Shown: positions 9,409-18,305 of the stretch, piece by piece | Layout: every line of letters begins with the position of its first letter | Numbering within the stretch: position 1 is the stretch's first letter | NCBI GenBank assembly: GCA_963761435.1 | Contig: CAVXHJ010000020.1 | Span: 62,001 to 126,000 of the forward strand | Direction of reading: 5' to 3' | Source: Roseiarcus sp963761435 | GTDB lineage: Bacteria; Pseudomonadota; Alphaproteobacteria; Rhizobiales; Beijerinckiaceae | Length of the DNA stretch: 64,000 nucleotides | Notes under the pieces: generated by a model | The model's input: the letters and a program-made list of their open reading frames with translations, nothing else | The model's database searches: none | What the model was told of the DNA's origin: nothing | Made by a program: the position numbers and the translations under genes

Positions 9409-9528
9409 GCGGGACTCCGTGGCGTCGCGCTCTTATCTCCGTCCTTCGATCCTCGCGCAAGCTTCGCCGCCCACTCTCCGCCCACAGGCGCGGGCCAAGC
9501 CGGCGGCGCCGCATGAGCGAGGGCGGCG

Positions 9529-11616
9529 ATGTCATTGACGGCGGCGGCAACCGCGCCCGCGGCGAGCCGCGGCGGCAAGGATATCGCCTTCGCCGTCGGC
9601 ATCGTCCTCATTCTTTGCCTGTTCTTCCTCCCCGTCCCGGCGGTGATGATCGACTTCGGTCTCGCGCTGTCCATCGCCCTTTCCGTGCTCATCCTGATGG
9701 TGGCGCTATGGATCCATAAGCCGCTCGAGTTCTCCGCCTTCCCAACCGTGCTCCTGGTGGCGACGATCCTGCGCCTCGCGCTCAATATTTCGACCACCCG
9801 GCTCATCCTCTCGCGCGGCGAGCAGGGGCCGACGTCGGCCGGCTACATCATCGGAGGCTTCGCGCGTCTGGTGATGGGCGGCGATTTCGTCATCGGCATC
9901 ATCGTCTTTCTCATCCTGGTGACCATCAACTTCCTGGTCATCACCAAGGGCGCGACCCGCATCGCCGAAGTCGGCGCGCGCTTCACCCTCGACGCCATCC
10001 CCGGCAAGCAGATGGCGATCGACGCCGACCTCTCGGCCGGGCTCATCGACGAGAAAGTGGCGCAGGCGCGCCGGCGCGAGCTCGAGGAGGAAAGCGCCTT
10101 TTTCGGCTCCATGGACGGCGCCTCGAAATTCGTCCGCGGCGACGCCATCGCCGGCCTCATCATTCTCGCCGTCAACATCTTCGGCGGGATCGTGATCGGC
10201 GTCACCCGGCACTCCCTCTCGCTTTCCGCCGCGGCCGATATCTTCACCAAACTCTCGGTCGGCGACGGCCTGGTGACGCAGATTCCGGCGCTCATCATTT
10301 CGCTCGCCGCCGGCCTTCTGGTCGCCAAGGGCGGAACGCGCGGCTCGGCCGACAAGGCGGTCATCGACCAATTGAGCGGTTATCCGAACGCGCTCTTCCT
10401 CGCCGCCATGACGATGGCGGTGCTCGGCGTCGTGCCAGGCCTGCCGTTCCTGCCATTCGCGCTCATCGGCGGGCTGATGGCCTTCGTCGGGGTGGCCATA
10501 CCGCGGCGCATCGAGAAGGACCGCGCGGCCGAGGCGGCGAAGGCCGCGGCCAAGGACGAGCGGGCGAAGGCCGAGGCGCGCGCCTCGATCAAGGAGAGCC
10601 TCAGGTCGTTCGAGATCGAACTCGTGCTGAGCAAGGAGCTCAACGCAGCGCTTCTCCTCTCGCGAGACGAGATCGCCTCCCGCATCGCCAAGATGCGACG
10701 CAAGTTCGCCCGCCAATATGGCTTCGTCGTGCCGGAGATCCGACTCTCGGATGACATCAAGGCGCCGCCGAAGACCTACCAGATCAAGATTCACGGCGCC
10801 GCGATCGCGACCCAGGAGCTCAGGGTCAAGGATTGCCTGGTCATCATCGGCGATGGGCCCCGCCCCAATCTTCCCGGCGACGAAGTGCGCGAGCCCGCCT
10901 TCGGCATGCGCGCGATCGCGATTCCCGAGGCGTTCGTCAAGGACGCCAAGCGTCAGGGATTCAAGCCGATCGATCCCGTTTCCGTGCTGCTCACCCATTT
11001 GAGCGAGGTCATCCACAACAATCTCGCGCAGCTCCTGTCGTTCAAGGACATGCGCGCGCTCCTCGACCGGATCGAGCCTGAATACAAGCGATTGCTCGAC
11101 GACATGTCTCCGTCGCAGATTTCGCAATCCGGGCTGCTGGCGACGCTGAAGCTCCTGCTCGCGGAGCGCGTGTCGATCCGCAATCTCAACCTGATCCTTG
11201 AAGCGGTGGCCGAGATCGCGCCGCACGCCCGGCGGCCCGAGCAAATCGCCGAGCACGTGCGCGTCCGGCTCTCCCAGCAGATCTGCGGCGACCTTGCCGA
11301 CAACGGCGCGCTTGCGGTTCTGAGGCTTGGAAACCGCTGGGATCTCGTGTTCCACCAGAGCCTCAAGCGCGACGCCAAGGGCGACGTGATCGAATTCGAC
11401 ATCGATCCACGATTGATGGAGCAGTTCGCCGCCGAAGCCTCGGCTGCGATCCGCAAGCGGATGGACGAGCATCGCCTCTTCGCCCTCGTCACCGCGGCCG
11501 AGACGCGCCCTTACGTCCGCATGATTGTGGAGCGCATGTTTCCAACCCTGGCGGTGCTGTCGCAGCTCGAAATCGCCCGCGGCTTCGAGGTCAAGTCGCT
11601 CGGCGCGATCGCATGA
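9529..11616 (+). CDS. flhA: Flagellar export apparatus protein FlhA
   Basis: FlhA (695 aa) is the large integral-membrane component of the flagellar type III export gate and docks substrate-chaperone complexes. The N-terminal half has eight transmembrane helices; the FHIPEP-family signature lies near residues 140-165 (VITKGATRIAEVGARFTLDA followed by IPGKQMAIDADL). The C-terminal cytoplasmic part has a charged linker rich in Ala, Glu and Lys (about 325-360) and the docking domain (about 360-695). Its TGA overlaps the fliR start by ATGA. The start at 9529 gives the expected short hydrophilic leader before helix 1. Confidence 0.96.
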   Translation: MSLTAAATAPAASRGGKDIAFAVGIVLILCLFFLPVPAVMIDFGLALSIALSVLILMVALWIHKPLEFSAFPTVLLVATILRLALNISTTRLILSRGEQGPTSAGYIIGGFARLVMGGDFVIGIIVFLILVTINFLVITKGATRIAEVGARFTLDAIPGKQMAIDADLSAGLIDEKVAQARRRELEEESAFFGSMDGASKFVRGDAIAGLIILAVNIFGGIVIGVTRHSLSLSAAADIFTKLSVGDGLVTQIPALIISLAAGLLVAKGGTRGSADKAVIDQLSGYPNALFLAAMTMAVLGVVPGLPFLPFALIGGLMAFVGVAIPRRIEKDRAAEAAKAAAKDERAKAEARASIKESLRSFEIELVLSKELNAALLLSRDEIASRIAKMRRKFARQYGFVVPEIRLSDDIKAPPKTYQIKIHGAAIATQELRVKDCLVIIGDGPRPNLPGDEVREPAFGMRAIAIPEAFVKDAKRQGFKPIDPVSVLLTHLSEVIHNNLAQLLSFKDMRALLDRIEPEYKRLLDDMSPSQISQSGLLATLKLLLAERVSIRNLNLILEAVAEIAPHARRPEQIAEHVRVRLSQQICGDLADNGALAVLRLGNRWDLVFHQSLKRDAKGDVIEFDIDPRLMEQFAAEASAAIRKRMDEHRLFALVTAAETRPYVRMIVERMFPTLAVLSQLEIARGFEVKSLGAIA

Positions 11617-12404
11617 CGACACTGGTCGCGGAAGCCCTTGCAGCGCCCCACGAGGCGCTGGCGCCGAAGGCCGCGATCGGCGCATTCGTGCTGTTCTGCC
11701 GCATCGGCGCCTGCCTCATGTTGGCGCCTGGATTCTCGAACGCCCAGATTCCGGCGCAGATCCGCTTGTTCGTGGCGCTCGCGGTCACGCTGACGCTGAC
11801 GCCGCTGCTGCTCGAAAACGTGCCCAGAGCCGTCTTTGGCGACGATCCGATCCTCACCCTCAAAGTGATCGCCGTCGAATCGCTGGTCGGCGGCACGATC
11901 GGATTCCTGGCCCGGGTCTTCTACCTGGCGCTCGAAGCGCTCGCCGTCGCCGCGGCGACGATGCTCGGCTTCTCCAATCCGTTCGGGTTTCAGGTCGAGG
12001 GAGACGAGCCGATGGCGCCTCTGGCGACACTGATTTCGTTTGCCGCTATCGCGCTCCTGTTTGCAGCCGACCTTCATTGGCAGCTCTTGCGCGGGCTCGT
12101 CGCTTCCTACGACGTCATCCCGGTCGGGGCGGACTTCAACGCGCGCCTGGCGCTGAGGCAAGTCGCCGATGCGCTGGGCGAGTCGTTCCGCCTCTCGCTG
12201 AGGATCGCCTCGCCCTATGTGATCTACGCGCTCGTGGTCAACTTGGCCCTGGCGCTGGTCAATCGCCTGACCCCTCAGGTCCAGGTTTTCTTCGTCGCCA
12301 TGCCCTTTGTCGTCGGGGGCGGCCTGATCCTGCTCTATTTCACCATCAAGCCCGCGATCGACGCTTTCGTCACCGGCTTCGGCGCCTGGCTAATTTCTGG
12401 ATAG
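11613..12404 (+). CDS. fliR: Flagellar export-gate protein FliR
   Basis: FliR (263 aa) completes the FliPQR gate. It has about six hydrophobic helices and the conserved FCRIGACLMLAPGFSN region, with LARVFYLALEALAVAAATMLGFSN in the middle. It ends in a short tail after IKPAIDAFVTGF. It is coupled to flhA by a 4-nt overlap and followed 3 nt after its stop by a small coiled-coil gene. Confidence 0.94.
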   Translation: MTTLVAEALAAPHEALAPKAAIGAFVLFCRIGACLMLAPGFSNAQIPAQIRLFVALAVTLTLTPLLLENVPRAVFGDDPILTLKVIAVESLVGGTIGFLARVFYLALEALAVAAATMLGFSNPFGFQVEGDEPMAPLATLISFAAIALLFAADLHWQLLRGLVASYDVIPVGADFNARLALRQVADALGESFRLSLRIASPYVIYALVVNLALALVNRLTPQVQVFFVAMPFVVGGGLILLYFTIKPAIDAFVTGFGAWLISG

Positions 12405-12407
12405 ACG

Positions 12408-12806
12408 ATGAAGAGACGCCTCGACGCGCTGACCCGCATCGGCCGATTTCAAGCGTTGATGAACGACCTCGGCCGCTGGCGGCTTCATTCGCTCGACCGC
12501 GAGCGGGCAGGATTGACTGACGACCTGAAGTCGGTGTTCCAGATGCTCGAGTCGGAAGCCTTTGCCTATGGCGCCCAAGCCGGGCTGGCCGCGCGCCACA
12601 TCCGGGCGTTGCAGCTCAAGCTCGATCAGCTCGTGCGCGACCACGAAACAGCGCGCCGCGCCGCCCTCGCGCATGGGACGCGCGCAAAGCTTGCCGAGCA
12701 GGCGATCGATACCGCGGCTCTGCGCTATCGGCGCCACAAAGAGCGCAAGGAGCTGGCCGAGCTCATCGAGCGGGCGATCGCCCGTCGAGACGCAAGCTCG
12801 ACATAA
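12408..12806 (+). CDS. Small coiled-coil flagellar-cluster protein, FliJ-like
   Basis: This 132-residue, highly charged, helix-forming protein has no signal peptide or membrane segment. Alternating Arg/Lys and Glu with heptad-like Leu spacing along most of its length suggests a coiled coil similar in size and character to FliJ, the export-ATPase escort. It is sandwiched with almost no spacing between fliR and the flgJ-like gene, so an export function is plausible. I see no diagnostic motif; FliJ is an inference from size, character and position. Confidence 0.6.
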   Translation: MKRRLDALTRIGRFQALMNDLGRWRLHSLDRERAGLTDDLKSVFQMLESEAFAYGAQAGLAARHIRALQLKLDQLVRDHETARRAALAHGTRAKLAEQAIDTAALRYRRHKERKELAELIERAIARRDASST

Positions 12807-12842
12807 GCCTTGCGCGCGACGCTCTCGCACCCCTCGCAACCA

Positions 12843-13442
12843 ATGACGGCGACCATGGCTTTCAATCCTCGCACCGATGTCGTGATGGAGGTTCTCAGCG
12901 CGGCCGATCCCTCCCGCGCCAGCCTCGCCGCCCAGCGGCTCAGCGCGCTTGCGGGCTCGGACGCGCCGGCCGCCGAGTTCTCCGCCGACCTCGACCGGGT
13001 GGGGAACGCGGCGACCGCGGCCTCCGCGGCTGTTGCGAACGGGGCCGACGCTCGCTCGCGCTTGGCCGACATGCCAGGCGCGCCGGACAAGCTCGGCAAG
13101 GCGAAGACCCAATTCGAGGCGATGATGCTGGGTACGTTCGTTGGCGAATTGTTGCCGAAGGACGCGAGCAGTGTTTTCGGCCAGGGAACCGCGGGCGACA
13201 TGTGGCGCTCGATGCTCGCCGAGCAGGTGTCGCTCCAGATCGCCAAGTCCGGCAAGCTTGGCCTCGCCAGGCGCCTGTTCGCTACGCACGAACTGGCGGC
13301 GCGCGACCGGTCGGCGCATCCTGGCGAAGCAGCCAAGGCCGCCAGCGACGCGGCGCAAATGAGCGCCAACATCCTATCTGCGCCCGAGGGCGCCGCGTTT
13401 GACGGCGGCGCCGTCCTGTTCGCCGGCCGGAAGCGGACATGA
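12843..13442 (+). CDS. Rod-binding protein, FlgJ N-domain / CheL type
   Basis: About 199 residues if it starts at the ATG at 12843; an in-frame ATG at 12855 (MAFNPRTDVV) and an upstream TTG at 12810 are alternatives. The middle region (AKTQFEAMMLGTFVGELLPK, then GTAGDMWRSMLAEQVSLQIA) is the rod-binding domain of FlgJ. No muramidase domain follows, as in alphaproteobacterial CheL/FlgJ proteins. It probably caps the rod or helps its assembly in the periplasm. It overlaps the next gene by ATGA (13439-13442). Confidence 0.82.
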   Translation: MTATMAFNPRTDVVMEVLSAADPSRASLAAQRLSALAGSDAPAAEFSADLDRVGNAATAASAAVANGADARSRLADMPGAPDKLGKAKTQFEAMMLGTFVGELLPKDASSVFGQGTAGDMWRSMLAEQVSLQIAKSGKLGLARRLFATHELAARDRSAHPGEAAKAASDAAQMSANILSAPEGAAFDGGAVLFAGRKRT

Positions 13443-13822
13443 GCCAACCGCTGCGCCGAGCCCAATCCCCCGCGGCCGCGGCGGCGCTGCCGATCGTCGA
13501 ACGCCTCAGTGCGACCATTGAAGCGGAAAACACGGACCTCGCGCAGGGCCGCCCGGCCCAATACGAGGCGTATAGCCTGCGCAAGAACCAAGGCCTGCTC
13601 GAGCTCAACCGCCTTCTTCCGGCGCTCGATCGCGCCGCCGTCTCCGGGCCATTGCGGGAGGCGCTGGCTGACCTGCGCGGCAAGCTCGAAATCAACCGTC
13701 GGGCGCTTGCGGTGCAGCTCAAGGCCTGCGCAGCGGTTTCGGAGATCATCGCCCGCGCCATCCAGGACGGACAGTCCGACGGAACCTACACCGCGCTCGC
13801 CTGGAGCCGGTCACGGGAATGA
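13439..13822 (+). CDS. FlgN-like flagellar chaperone candidate
   Basis: A 127-residue, all-helical cytoplasmic protein with two long charged helices (about residues 15-60 and 65-115) separated by a short turn, and the tail IQDGQSDGTYTALAW. Size, helical build and position after the rod-binding protein match the FlgN-like chaperones of rhizobial clusters, which hold FlgK and FlgL before export. The family assignment is by pattern and context. It overlaps both neighbours by ATGA. Confidence 0.65.
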   Translation: MSQPLRRAQSPAAAAALPIVERLSATIEAENTDLAQGRPAQYEAYSLRKNQGLLELNRLLPALDRAAVSGPLREALADLRGKLEINRRALAVQLKACAAVSEIIARAIQDGQSDGTYTALAWSRSRE

Positions 13823-14280
13823 TCAAGGCCGTGCTCATCGGGCTGGCGGCGACGGCCGCGGCAGTCGCCAGCCAGGTTGGGACCGACAAGGTTCTCGACA
13901 TGCGCGAAGCGCGCTCCACGGCGTCGGTCGCGAGGGCGACGGAAGCGCGCAAGACCCACGAGATCAACGTCCCCCGCATCAAGGACGGCGTCATCAAGGG
14001 CTATGCCGTCATGCTGCTCAGCTACACCGTCGATTTGAACGCGCTGAGGACGGCGGCGATGGCGCCGGATTCGATCCTCGTCGACGAGGCGTTCCGCTAT
14101 GTCTACAACGACGACACGATCGACTTCGACCACCTCGATCGGTTCGATCTGGCGCGGATGAGCAAGGCGCTCGCGCGGGCTGTCAATGCGCGGGTGAAGG
14201 GCGAAGTTGTCGTCGACGTCGGCGTGCAGGAGTTCACCTACGCTCCGATCAGCGAGACGCGCGGACGTCCCGGACCCTAG
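13819..14280 (+). CDS. Conserved flagellar-cluster protein of unknown function with N-terminal membrane anchor
   Basis: A 153-residue protein with a single N-terminal hydrophobic segment (about residues 2-20) that could be a membrane anchor or uncleaved signal, followed by a soluble alpha/beta domain ending in VVVDVGVQEFTYAPISETRG. The overall build (one helix plus a periplasmic domain with a beta-strand-rich end) is reminiscent of FliL, but I see no sequence signature. It is the last gene of the coupled flagellar run and its stop overlaps the convergent carA stop by 4 nt. Confidence 0.6.
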   Translation: MIKAVLIGLAATAAAVASQVGTDKVLDMREARSTASVARATEARKTHEINVPRIKDGVIKGYAVMLLSYTVDLNALRTAAMAPDSILVDEAFRYVYNDDTIDFDHLDRFDLARMSKALARAVNARVKGEVVVDVGVQEFTYAPISETRGRPGP

Positions 14281-15512
14281 GCCGCCTTTGGCGCCCCGCC
14301 GGCCTTGGAGGCGGCGATCAGGTCGACGAAGCGGTGGAAGAGATAGTGGCTGTCGCGCGGCCCGGGCGACGCCTCCGGGTGATATTGCACGGAGAAGGCC
14401 GGACGGTCGGCGAGCGCAATGCCGCAATTCGAGCCGTCGAACAGCGACACGTGGGTCTCCTCGGCGTTCGCAGGCAGACTTTCGCGGTCGACGGCGAAGC
14501 CGTGGTTCATCGACACGATCTCGACCTTGCCGGTGGTGAAATCCTTCACCGGGTGGTTGGCGCCGTGATGACCCTGCGGCATCTTGAGGGTGCGGCCTCC
14601 CACAGCGAGCCCAAGCAGCTGATGGCCGAGACAGATGCCGAACAGGGGTGTTTGCGCCGCCAGCAGCGCCCTGATCGTCGGCACGGCGTATTCGCCGGTC
14701 GCCGCCGGGTCGCCCGGCCCATTGGACAAAACCACCCCGTCCGGCTTGAGAGCCAGGATATCCTCGGCGCTGGCCGTTGCCGGGACCACGGTCACGGCGC
14801 AGCCGCAATCGTTGAGCAGCCTCAGGATGTTGCGCTTGGTCCCGTAGTCGATCGCGACCACGTGGAAGCGCGTAGCCTGCCGCTTGCCGTAGCCCCCTTC
14901 CAACGACCAGCTGGTCTCGTCCCAGTCGTAGCGCTGGGTCGAGCCGACCGCCGGAACGAGGTCCATGCCGTCGATGCCCGGCCAGCGCGCGGCCTGGGCG
15001 CGCAGCGCATCGAGGTCGAAGGCGCCGTCGGGCGCGTGGGCGATGACGGCGTTCGGCATGCCGCGCTTGCGGATGAGCGTGGTCAGCGCGCGGGTGTCGA
15101 TCCCGGTCACGCCGATGATCCCGCGCGCTTTGAGCCAGTCGTCGAGCCGGGAATGGCTGCGAAAATTCGACGGCGCGGAGACATCGGCGCGCATGATGGC
15201 GCCGATCGCCGCCGAGCCCGCGGCGTTGACGACTTCGATGTCCTCGTCGTTGACGCCGACAATTCCAATATGGGGGAAGGTGAAGGTGACGATCTGGGCG
15301 GCGTAGGAGGGGTCGGTCAGGATCTCCTCGTAGCCGGTCATCGCCGTGTTGAAGCAGACTTCGCCGGCCGCCGAACCGGTCGCGCCGACCCCGGAGCCCT
15401 CGATCACTGAGCCGTCGGCAAGCACGATAACGCCGGTCGCGACGCGCGGGCGCCAGCCAGTCGGCTGGCCGCCCGTCGGGTCCGCAGCCGCGGTGCGTGT
15501 TGCGCTTGACAT
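14277..15512 (-). CDS. carA: Carbamoyl-phosphate synthase small (glutaminase) subunit
   Basis: CarA (411 aa) hydrolyses glutamine and passes ammonia to CarB to make carbamoyl phosphate for arginine and pyrimidine synthesis. The N-terminal CPSase_sm_chain domain (VIEGSGVGATGSAAGEVCFN, TGYEEILTDPSY) is followed by a class I amidotransferase domain with nucleophile Cys in GICLGHQ and His/Glu in QYHPEASPGP. It is about 25 residues longer at the N-terminus than E. coli CarA, as usual in rhizobia. The large-subunit gene is not in this window. It is divergent from yqeY, with 71 nt between them. Confidence 0.96.
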   Translation of the reverse strand: MSSATRTAAADPTGGQPTGWRPRVATGVIVLADGSVIEGSGVGATGSAAGEVCFNTAMTGYEEILTDPSYAAQIVTFTFPHIGIVGVNDEDIEVVNAAGSAAIGAIMRADVSAPSNFRSHSRLDDWLKARGIIGVTGIDTRALTTLIRKRGMPNAVIAHAPDGAFDLDALRAQAARWPGIDGMDLVPAVGSTQRYDWDETSWSLEGGYGKRQATRFHVVAIDYGTKRNILRLLNDCGCAVTVVPATASAEDILALKPDGVVLSNGPGDPAATGEYAVPTIRALLAAQTPLFGICLGHQLLGLAVGGRTLKMPQGHHGANHPVKDFTTGKVEIVSMNHGFAVDRESLPANAEETHVSLFDGSNCGIALADRPAFSVQYHPEASPGPRDSHYLFHRFVDLIAASKAGGAPKAA

Positions 15513-15583
15513 GCGGCTGTGCTTAAGCGCCGCCCACGCCGCGCGTCAAGCCGCGCCCCTAAATCGAACGATCGAGGACTTAA

Positions 15584-16051
15584 ATGCCGGATTCAGCGCC
15601 GTTGCGCGACGCCGTGGCGGAACGGATGAAAGAGGCGATGAAGGCAGGCGACAAGGTTCGCGTCGGCGCGCTCCGCCTCATCATGGCGGCTCTGAAGGAG
15701 CGCGAGATCGAGGCGCGCGGCGCCGGCAAGATCGTCAGCCGGGCCGATGAGCTCGCGATCCTGACCAAGATGGTGAAATCCCGACAGGAATCCGCGACGA
15801 TCTACGCCGAGGCGGGGCGAACGGAGCTCGCCCAGCAGGAGAACGCCGAGATCGCCGTCATCAATGAATTTCTGCCGAAACAGATGGATGAGCCGGCGGT
15901 GACCGCCGCCGCCAAGGCGGCGATCGCCTCGACCGGCGCGGCGGGCGTGAGAGACATGGGCAAGGTGGTCAACGCGCTCAAAGCCGCCCATCCCGGGCAG
16001 ATGGATTTCGCCAAGGCGAGCGCGATCGTCAAGGCCCTGCTCGGCGGGTGA
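15584..16051 (+). CDS. GatB/YqeY domain protein
   Basis: This 155-residue protein has the YqeY architecture: an N-terminal helical part (LRDAVAERMKEAMKAGDKVR, LRLIMAALKEREIEAR), the RQES-x-x-IY motif, then the GatB tail domain (EFLPKQMDE to GKVVNALKAAHPGQMDFAKAS-x-IVKALL). YqeY resembles the tRNA-binding tail of the GatB amidotransferase subunit; its role is unsettled. The divergent carA-yqeY arrangement is common in Rhizobiales. The gap of about 200 nt that follows shows no convincing gene. Confidence 0.92.
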   Translation: MPDSAPLRDAVAERMKEAMKAGDKVRVGALRLIMAALKEREIEARGAGKIVSRADELAILTKMVKSRQESATIYAEAGRTELAQQENAEIAVINEFLPKQMDEPAVTAAAKAAIASTGAAGVRDMGKVVNALKAAHPGQMDFAKASAIVKALLGG

Positions 16052-16248
16052 GGGGAAGGGCGTCTTTCGCCCACCCGAAACAAAGCCTTTCGCCAGGCGG
16101 CGCTCTTATGGCCGCTGGCGCGGACATGGGGCTTGCTTTCGACGAAACGGCAAGAGCAGCCGATATTCCGCGAATCAGAAAAAAATTGTCGAGAAAGCGC
16201 CGCAGAACGGCGGATCCTGCGTCGCGGACCCTCCCGCGCGAAATTTCC

Positions 16249-17010
16249 CTAGCGGGCGGACGCCAATTTGCGCTCGGTCGCCTCGATCCAGTCCTTGACC
16301 GGGGCAAGCAGGGGGCCCTGGGTGAGGCCGCCGCACCCCTTGCCATGGGGCGCCTGCGCCCAGGCGACGATCGCGATCGCCGTCGACCCGTCGGCCGACC
16401 AGACGGGAGCCCCGGAATCGCCGCTGCAGGCGCCGGCTTCCTTTCCGTCCGGATCGGCCGCCCAAATGAGGACGGTGGAGCGTGGCTCGCGGACGGCGAG
16501 GGTCACGCTGCGCAAGGTCCCGCCCGACGACCAGTCGCCCTCGCGCGCCGCGCCAAAGCCCGAAACGATCGTTCGCGCGCCGATCGCGGGCGGCTCGCTG
16601 TCGCCGATCGCCGCCGCGACAAAGCGGGGGTCGAGCGGCCGGGCCGTCCTGATCAGCGCAAGATCGATCGATTCGACGCGGGCCCGAATGGCGTCGGCGC
16701 GGTAGAGCGGATGGGGGATCGCCGCGTCGACCGGAATGATGACCGCAGCGCCCGCGCCGTCGCGGTAGTGGACCGCCATGTCCCGTAAGGGTCTGAGACA
16801 ATGGGCGGCGGTGAGAAGAACGCGCGGGCCCAGAACCAGCGCCGAGCAGAAGCCGGCGCTGTCGCCGCCGCGGATCAGGACCATCGCCACCCGGTCGGCG
16901 AATCGGCCGTCCGGCGCGGCCCCGACCAGGGCGCGCGCGGGAGCGGGCGGCGCGGCGAGCGCAGCCACAATCGCCAGCGATCGGATCGAGCGGGCCGCGG
17001 CCAAAGTCAT
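16249..17010 (-). CDS. Secreted trypsin-like (S1) serine protease
   Basis: A 253-residue exported protease. Residues 1-27 form a signal peptide ending PAPARA. The chymotrypsin-fold catalytic triad is complete: His in LLTAAHCL, Asp in SIDLALIRT, and Ser in ACSGDSGAPV. Six or so cysteines suggest disulfides in the periplasm or outside. There is no PDZ domain, so it is not a DegP-type quality-control protease; the substrate is unknown. It is transcribed alone. Confidence 0.85.
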   Translation of the reverse strand: MTLAAARSIRSLAIVAALAAPPAPARALVGAAPDGRFADRVAMVLIRGGDSAGFCSALVLGPRVLLTAAHCLRPLRDMAVHYRDGAGAAVIIPVDAAIPHPLYRADAIRARVESIDLALIRTARPLDPRFVAAAIGDSEPPAIGARTIVSGFGAAREGDWSSGGTLRSVTLAVREPRSTVLIWAADPDGKEAGACSGDSGAPVWSADGSTAIAIVAWAQAPHGKGCGGLTQGPLLAPVKDWIEATERKLASAR

Positions 17011-17189
17011 CGGGCGGCTTCATGCGCCAGAACGCGCGGCGCTTCAATCACTTCGGGGGCGATCTTCGCCGTTTCCCTGCCGCCTGCCCCGATCGGGGGT
17101 TCAAAGCCCGTGCGCCGACCATTCACATTGCATTCAGCCGGCATTGCGAACATGGGGCCGAGGCGTTCCGCAACAGAGGCTTTGTCTTT

Positions 17190-17591
17190 ATGGCCGCGCT
17201 CGCGATGGTCTGCCGCGCAGCGGTCTGGTGCGCCGCAATGGGGTGCGCCGCGGCCAACGCCGTCGAGGCGGAGCCTGCGCATGTCGCGGCGGCGAAATTG
17301 ATTTGCCTCAACGCCGCCGAGACGCGCGAGGAGGTCAAGGCCCGCCGCCTGATCGAGCCGTTCGCGGCGCTCAAATTCGCCGCTGCGCAACGCAAGGCCG
17401 AAGCGCTGACGGCGAGGCTCTGTCATACCGGAGACGAATTCGTCTATGACATAACCCTTCTCAATCGCGACGGGCGCATCACCCATGTCGAGATGGGAGC
17501 CGCGACGGGCAGGATGGCTGTCCGGCCAGCGCGCGAGTCGCACGAGCCGCATGAGACCCACGATTCGCATGAACCGCAGGTCAAGAACTAA
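17190..17591 (+). CDS. Periplasmic PepSY-like protein with His-rich tail
   Basis: The start at 17190 (MAALAMVCRAA) gives a signal peptide ending about ANAVEA; an in-frame start at 17022 would add 56 unlikely residues. The mature domain (CLNAAETREEVKARRLIEPF, then ALTARLCHTGDEFVYDITLL, then RDGRITHVEMGAATGRM) fits the PepSY fold found upstream of FeuP-type regulators in rhizobia, where such a protein (FeuN) restrains the sensor kinase. The last 17 residues are unusual: four His spaced by Glu/Asp/Pro (SHEPHETHDSHEP), which could bind metal. It lies 33 nt before the response-regulator gene. Confidence 0.72.
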   Translation: MAALAMVCRAAVWCAAMGCAAANAVEAEPAHVAAAKLICLNAAETREEVKARRLIEPFAALKFAAAQRKAEALTARLCHTGDEFVYDITLLNRDGRITHVEMGAATGRMAVRPARESHEPHETHDSHEPQVKN

Positions 17592-17624
17592 GCTCGGACG
17601 ATCACCAGGGAGATAAGCGAGCGC

Positions 17625-18305
17625 ATGCGGCTTTTGGTTGTCGAGGACGATCGGGATCTCAATCGCCAGGTGTCCGCCGCGCTCGAGGCGGCGGGCTATG
17701 CGGTCGACCGCGCTTTCGACGGCGAGGAAGGCTGGTTCCGCGGCGACACCGAGCCCTACGACGCGGTCGTGCTCGACATCGGCCTGCCGAAGCGCGACGG
17801 CGTCGCTGTTCTCGAGGCCTGGCGCAAGGCCGGACGCACGATGCCGGTCTTGATCCTCACCGCCCGCGACCGGTGGAGCGACAAGGTCCAGGGCATCGAC
17901 GCCGGCGCCGACGACTACGTCGCCAAGCCCTTCCACATGGAGGAAGTGCTGGCGCGCCTGCGCGCGCTGCTGCGCCGCGCCGCCGGCCGTGCGTCGAGCG
18001 ATCTGACCGTCGGTCCTGTGAGGCTCGACGCCCGCGCCGGGCGGGTGACGGTCAACGACCAGCCGATCAAGCTCACGAGCCACGAATACCGGCTCCTGTC
18101 CTATCTCATGCACCACGCCGGGCGCATCATCTCGCGCAGCGAGATCGTCGAGCATCTCTATGAACAGGACTTCGACCGCGACTCGAACACCGTCGAGGTG
18201 TTCATCGGGCGGTTGCGCAAAAAGCTCGGCGTCGACATCATCAAGACCGCGCGCGGCCTCGGCTACGCCGTGGGCGTCGACGAGGAGACGCCGGCGGGAC
18301 GATAG
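17625..18305 (+). CDS. feuP: OmpR-family response regulator, FeuP-like
   Basis: A 226-residue two-component regulator. The receiver domain (1-115) has the acidic pair EDD, the phosphorylation Asp in VVLDIGLP and the Lys in YVAKPFHMEE. The C-terminal winged-helix domain (about 125-220) includes LTSHEYRLLSYLMHHAG and the DFDRDSNTVEVFIGRLRKKLG-type stretch. The wording around DTEPYDAVVLDIGLP, RDRWSDKVQGIDAGADDY and LYEQDFDRDSNTVE is that of rhizobial FeuP, which controls osmoadaptation and cyclic glucan export. FeuP normally precedes the kinase gene feuQ; here a hydrolase gene follows instead. Confidence 0.85.
   Translation: MRLLVVEDDRDLNRQVSAALEAAGYAVDRAFDGEEGWFRGDTEPYDAVVLDIGLPKRDGVAVLEAWRKAGRTMPVLILTARDRWSDKVQGIDAGADDYVAKPFHMEEVLARLRALLRRAAGRASSDLTVGPVRLDARAGRVTVNDQPIKLTSHEYRLLSYLMHHAGRIISRSEIVEHLYEQDFDRDSNTVEVFIGRLRKKLGVDIIKTARGLGYAVGVDEETPAGR

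Noticed and set aside
9706..11685. A 659-residue minus-strand reading frame opposite flhA
   Set aside because: It is a GC-rich antisense shadow of flhA with low-complexity Arg/Gly/Asp composition and no domain.
16052..16248. A possible short gene starting ATG at 16108 between yqeY and the protease
   Set aside because: The frame runs antisense through the protease gene and has no family or ribosome-binding site.
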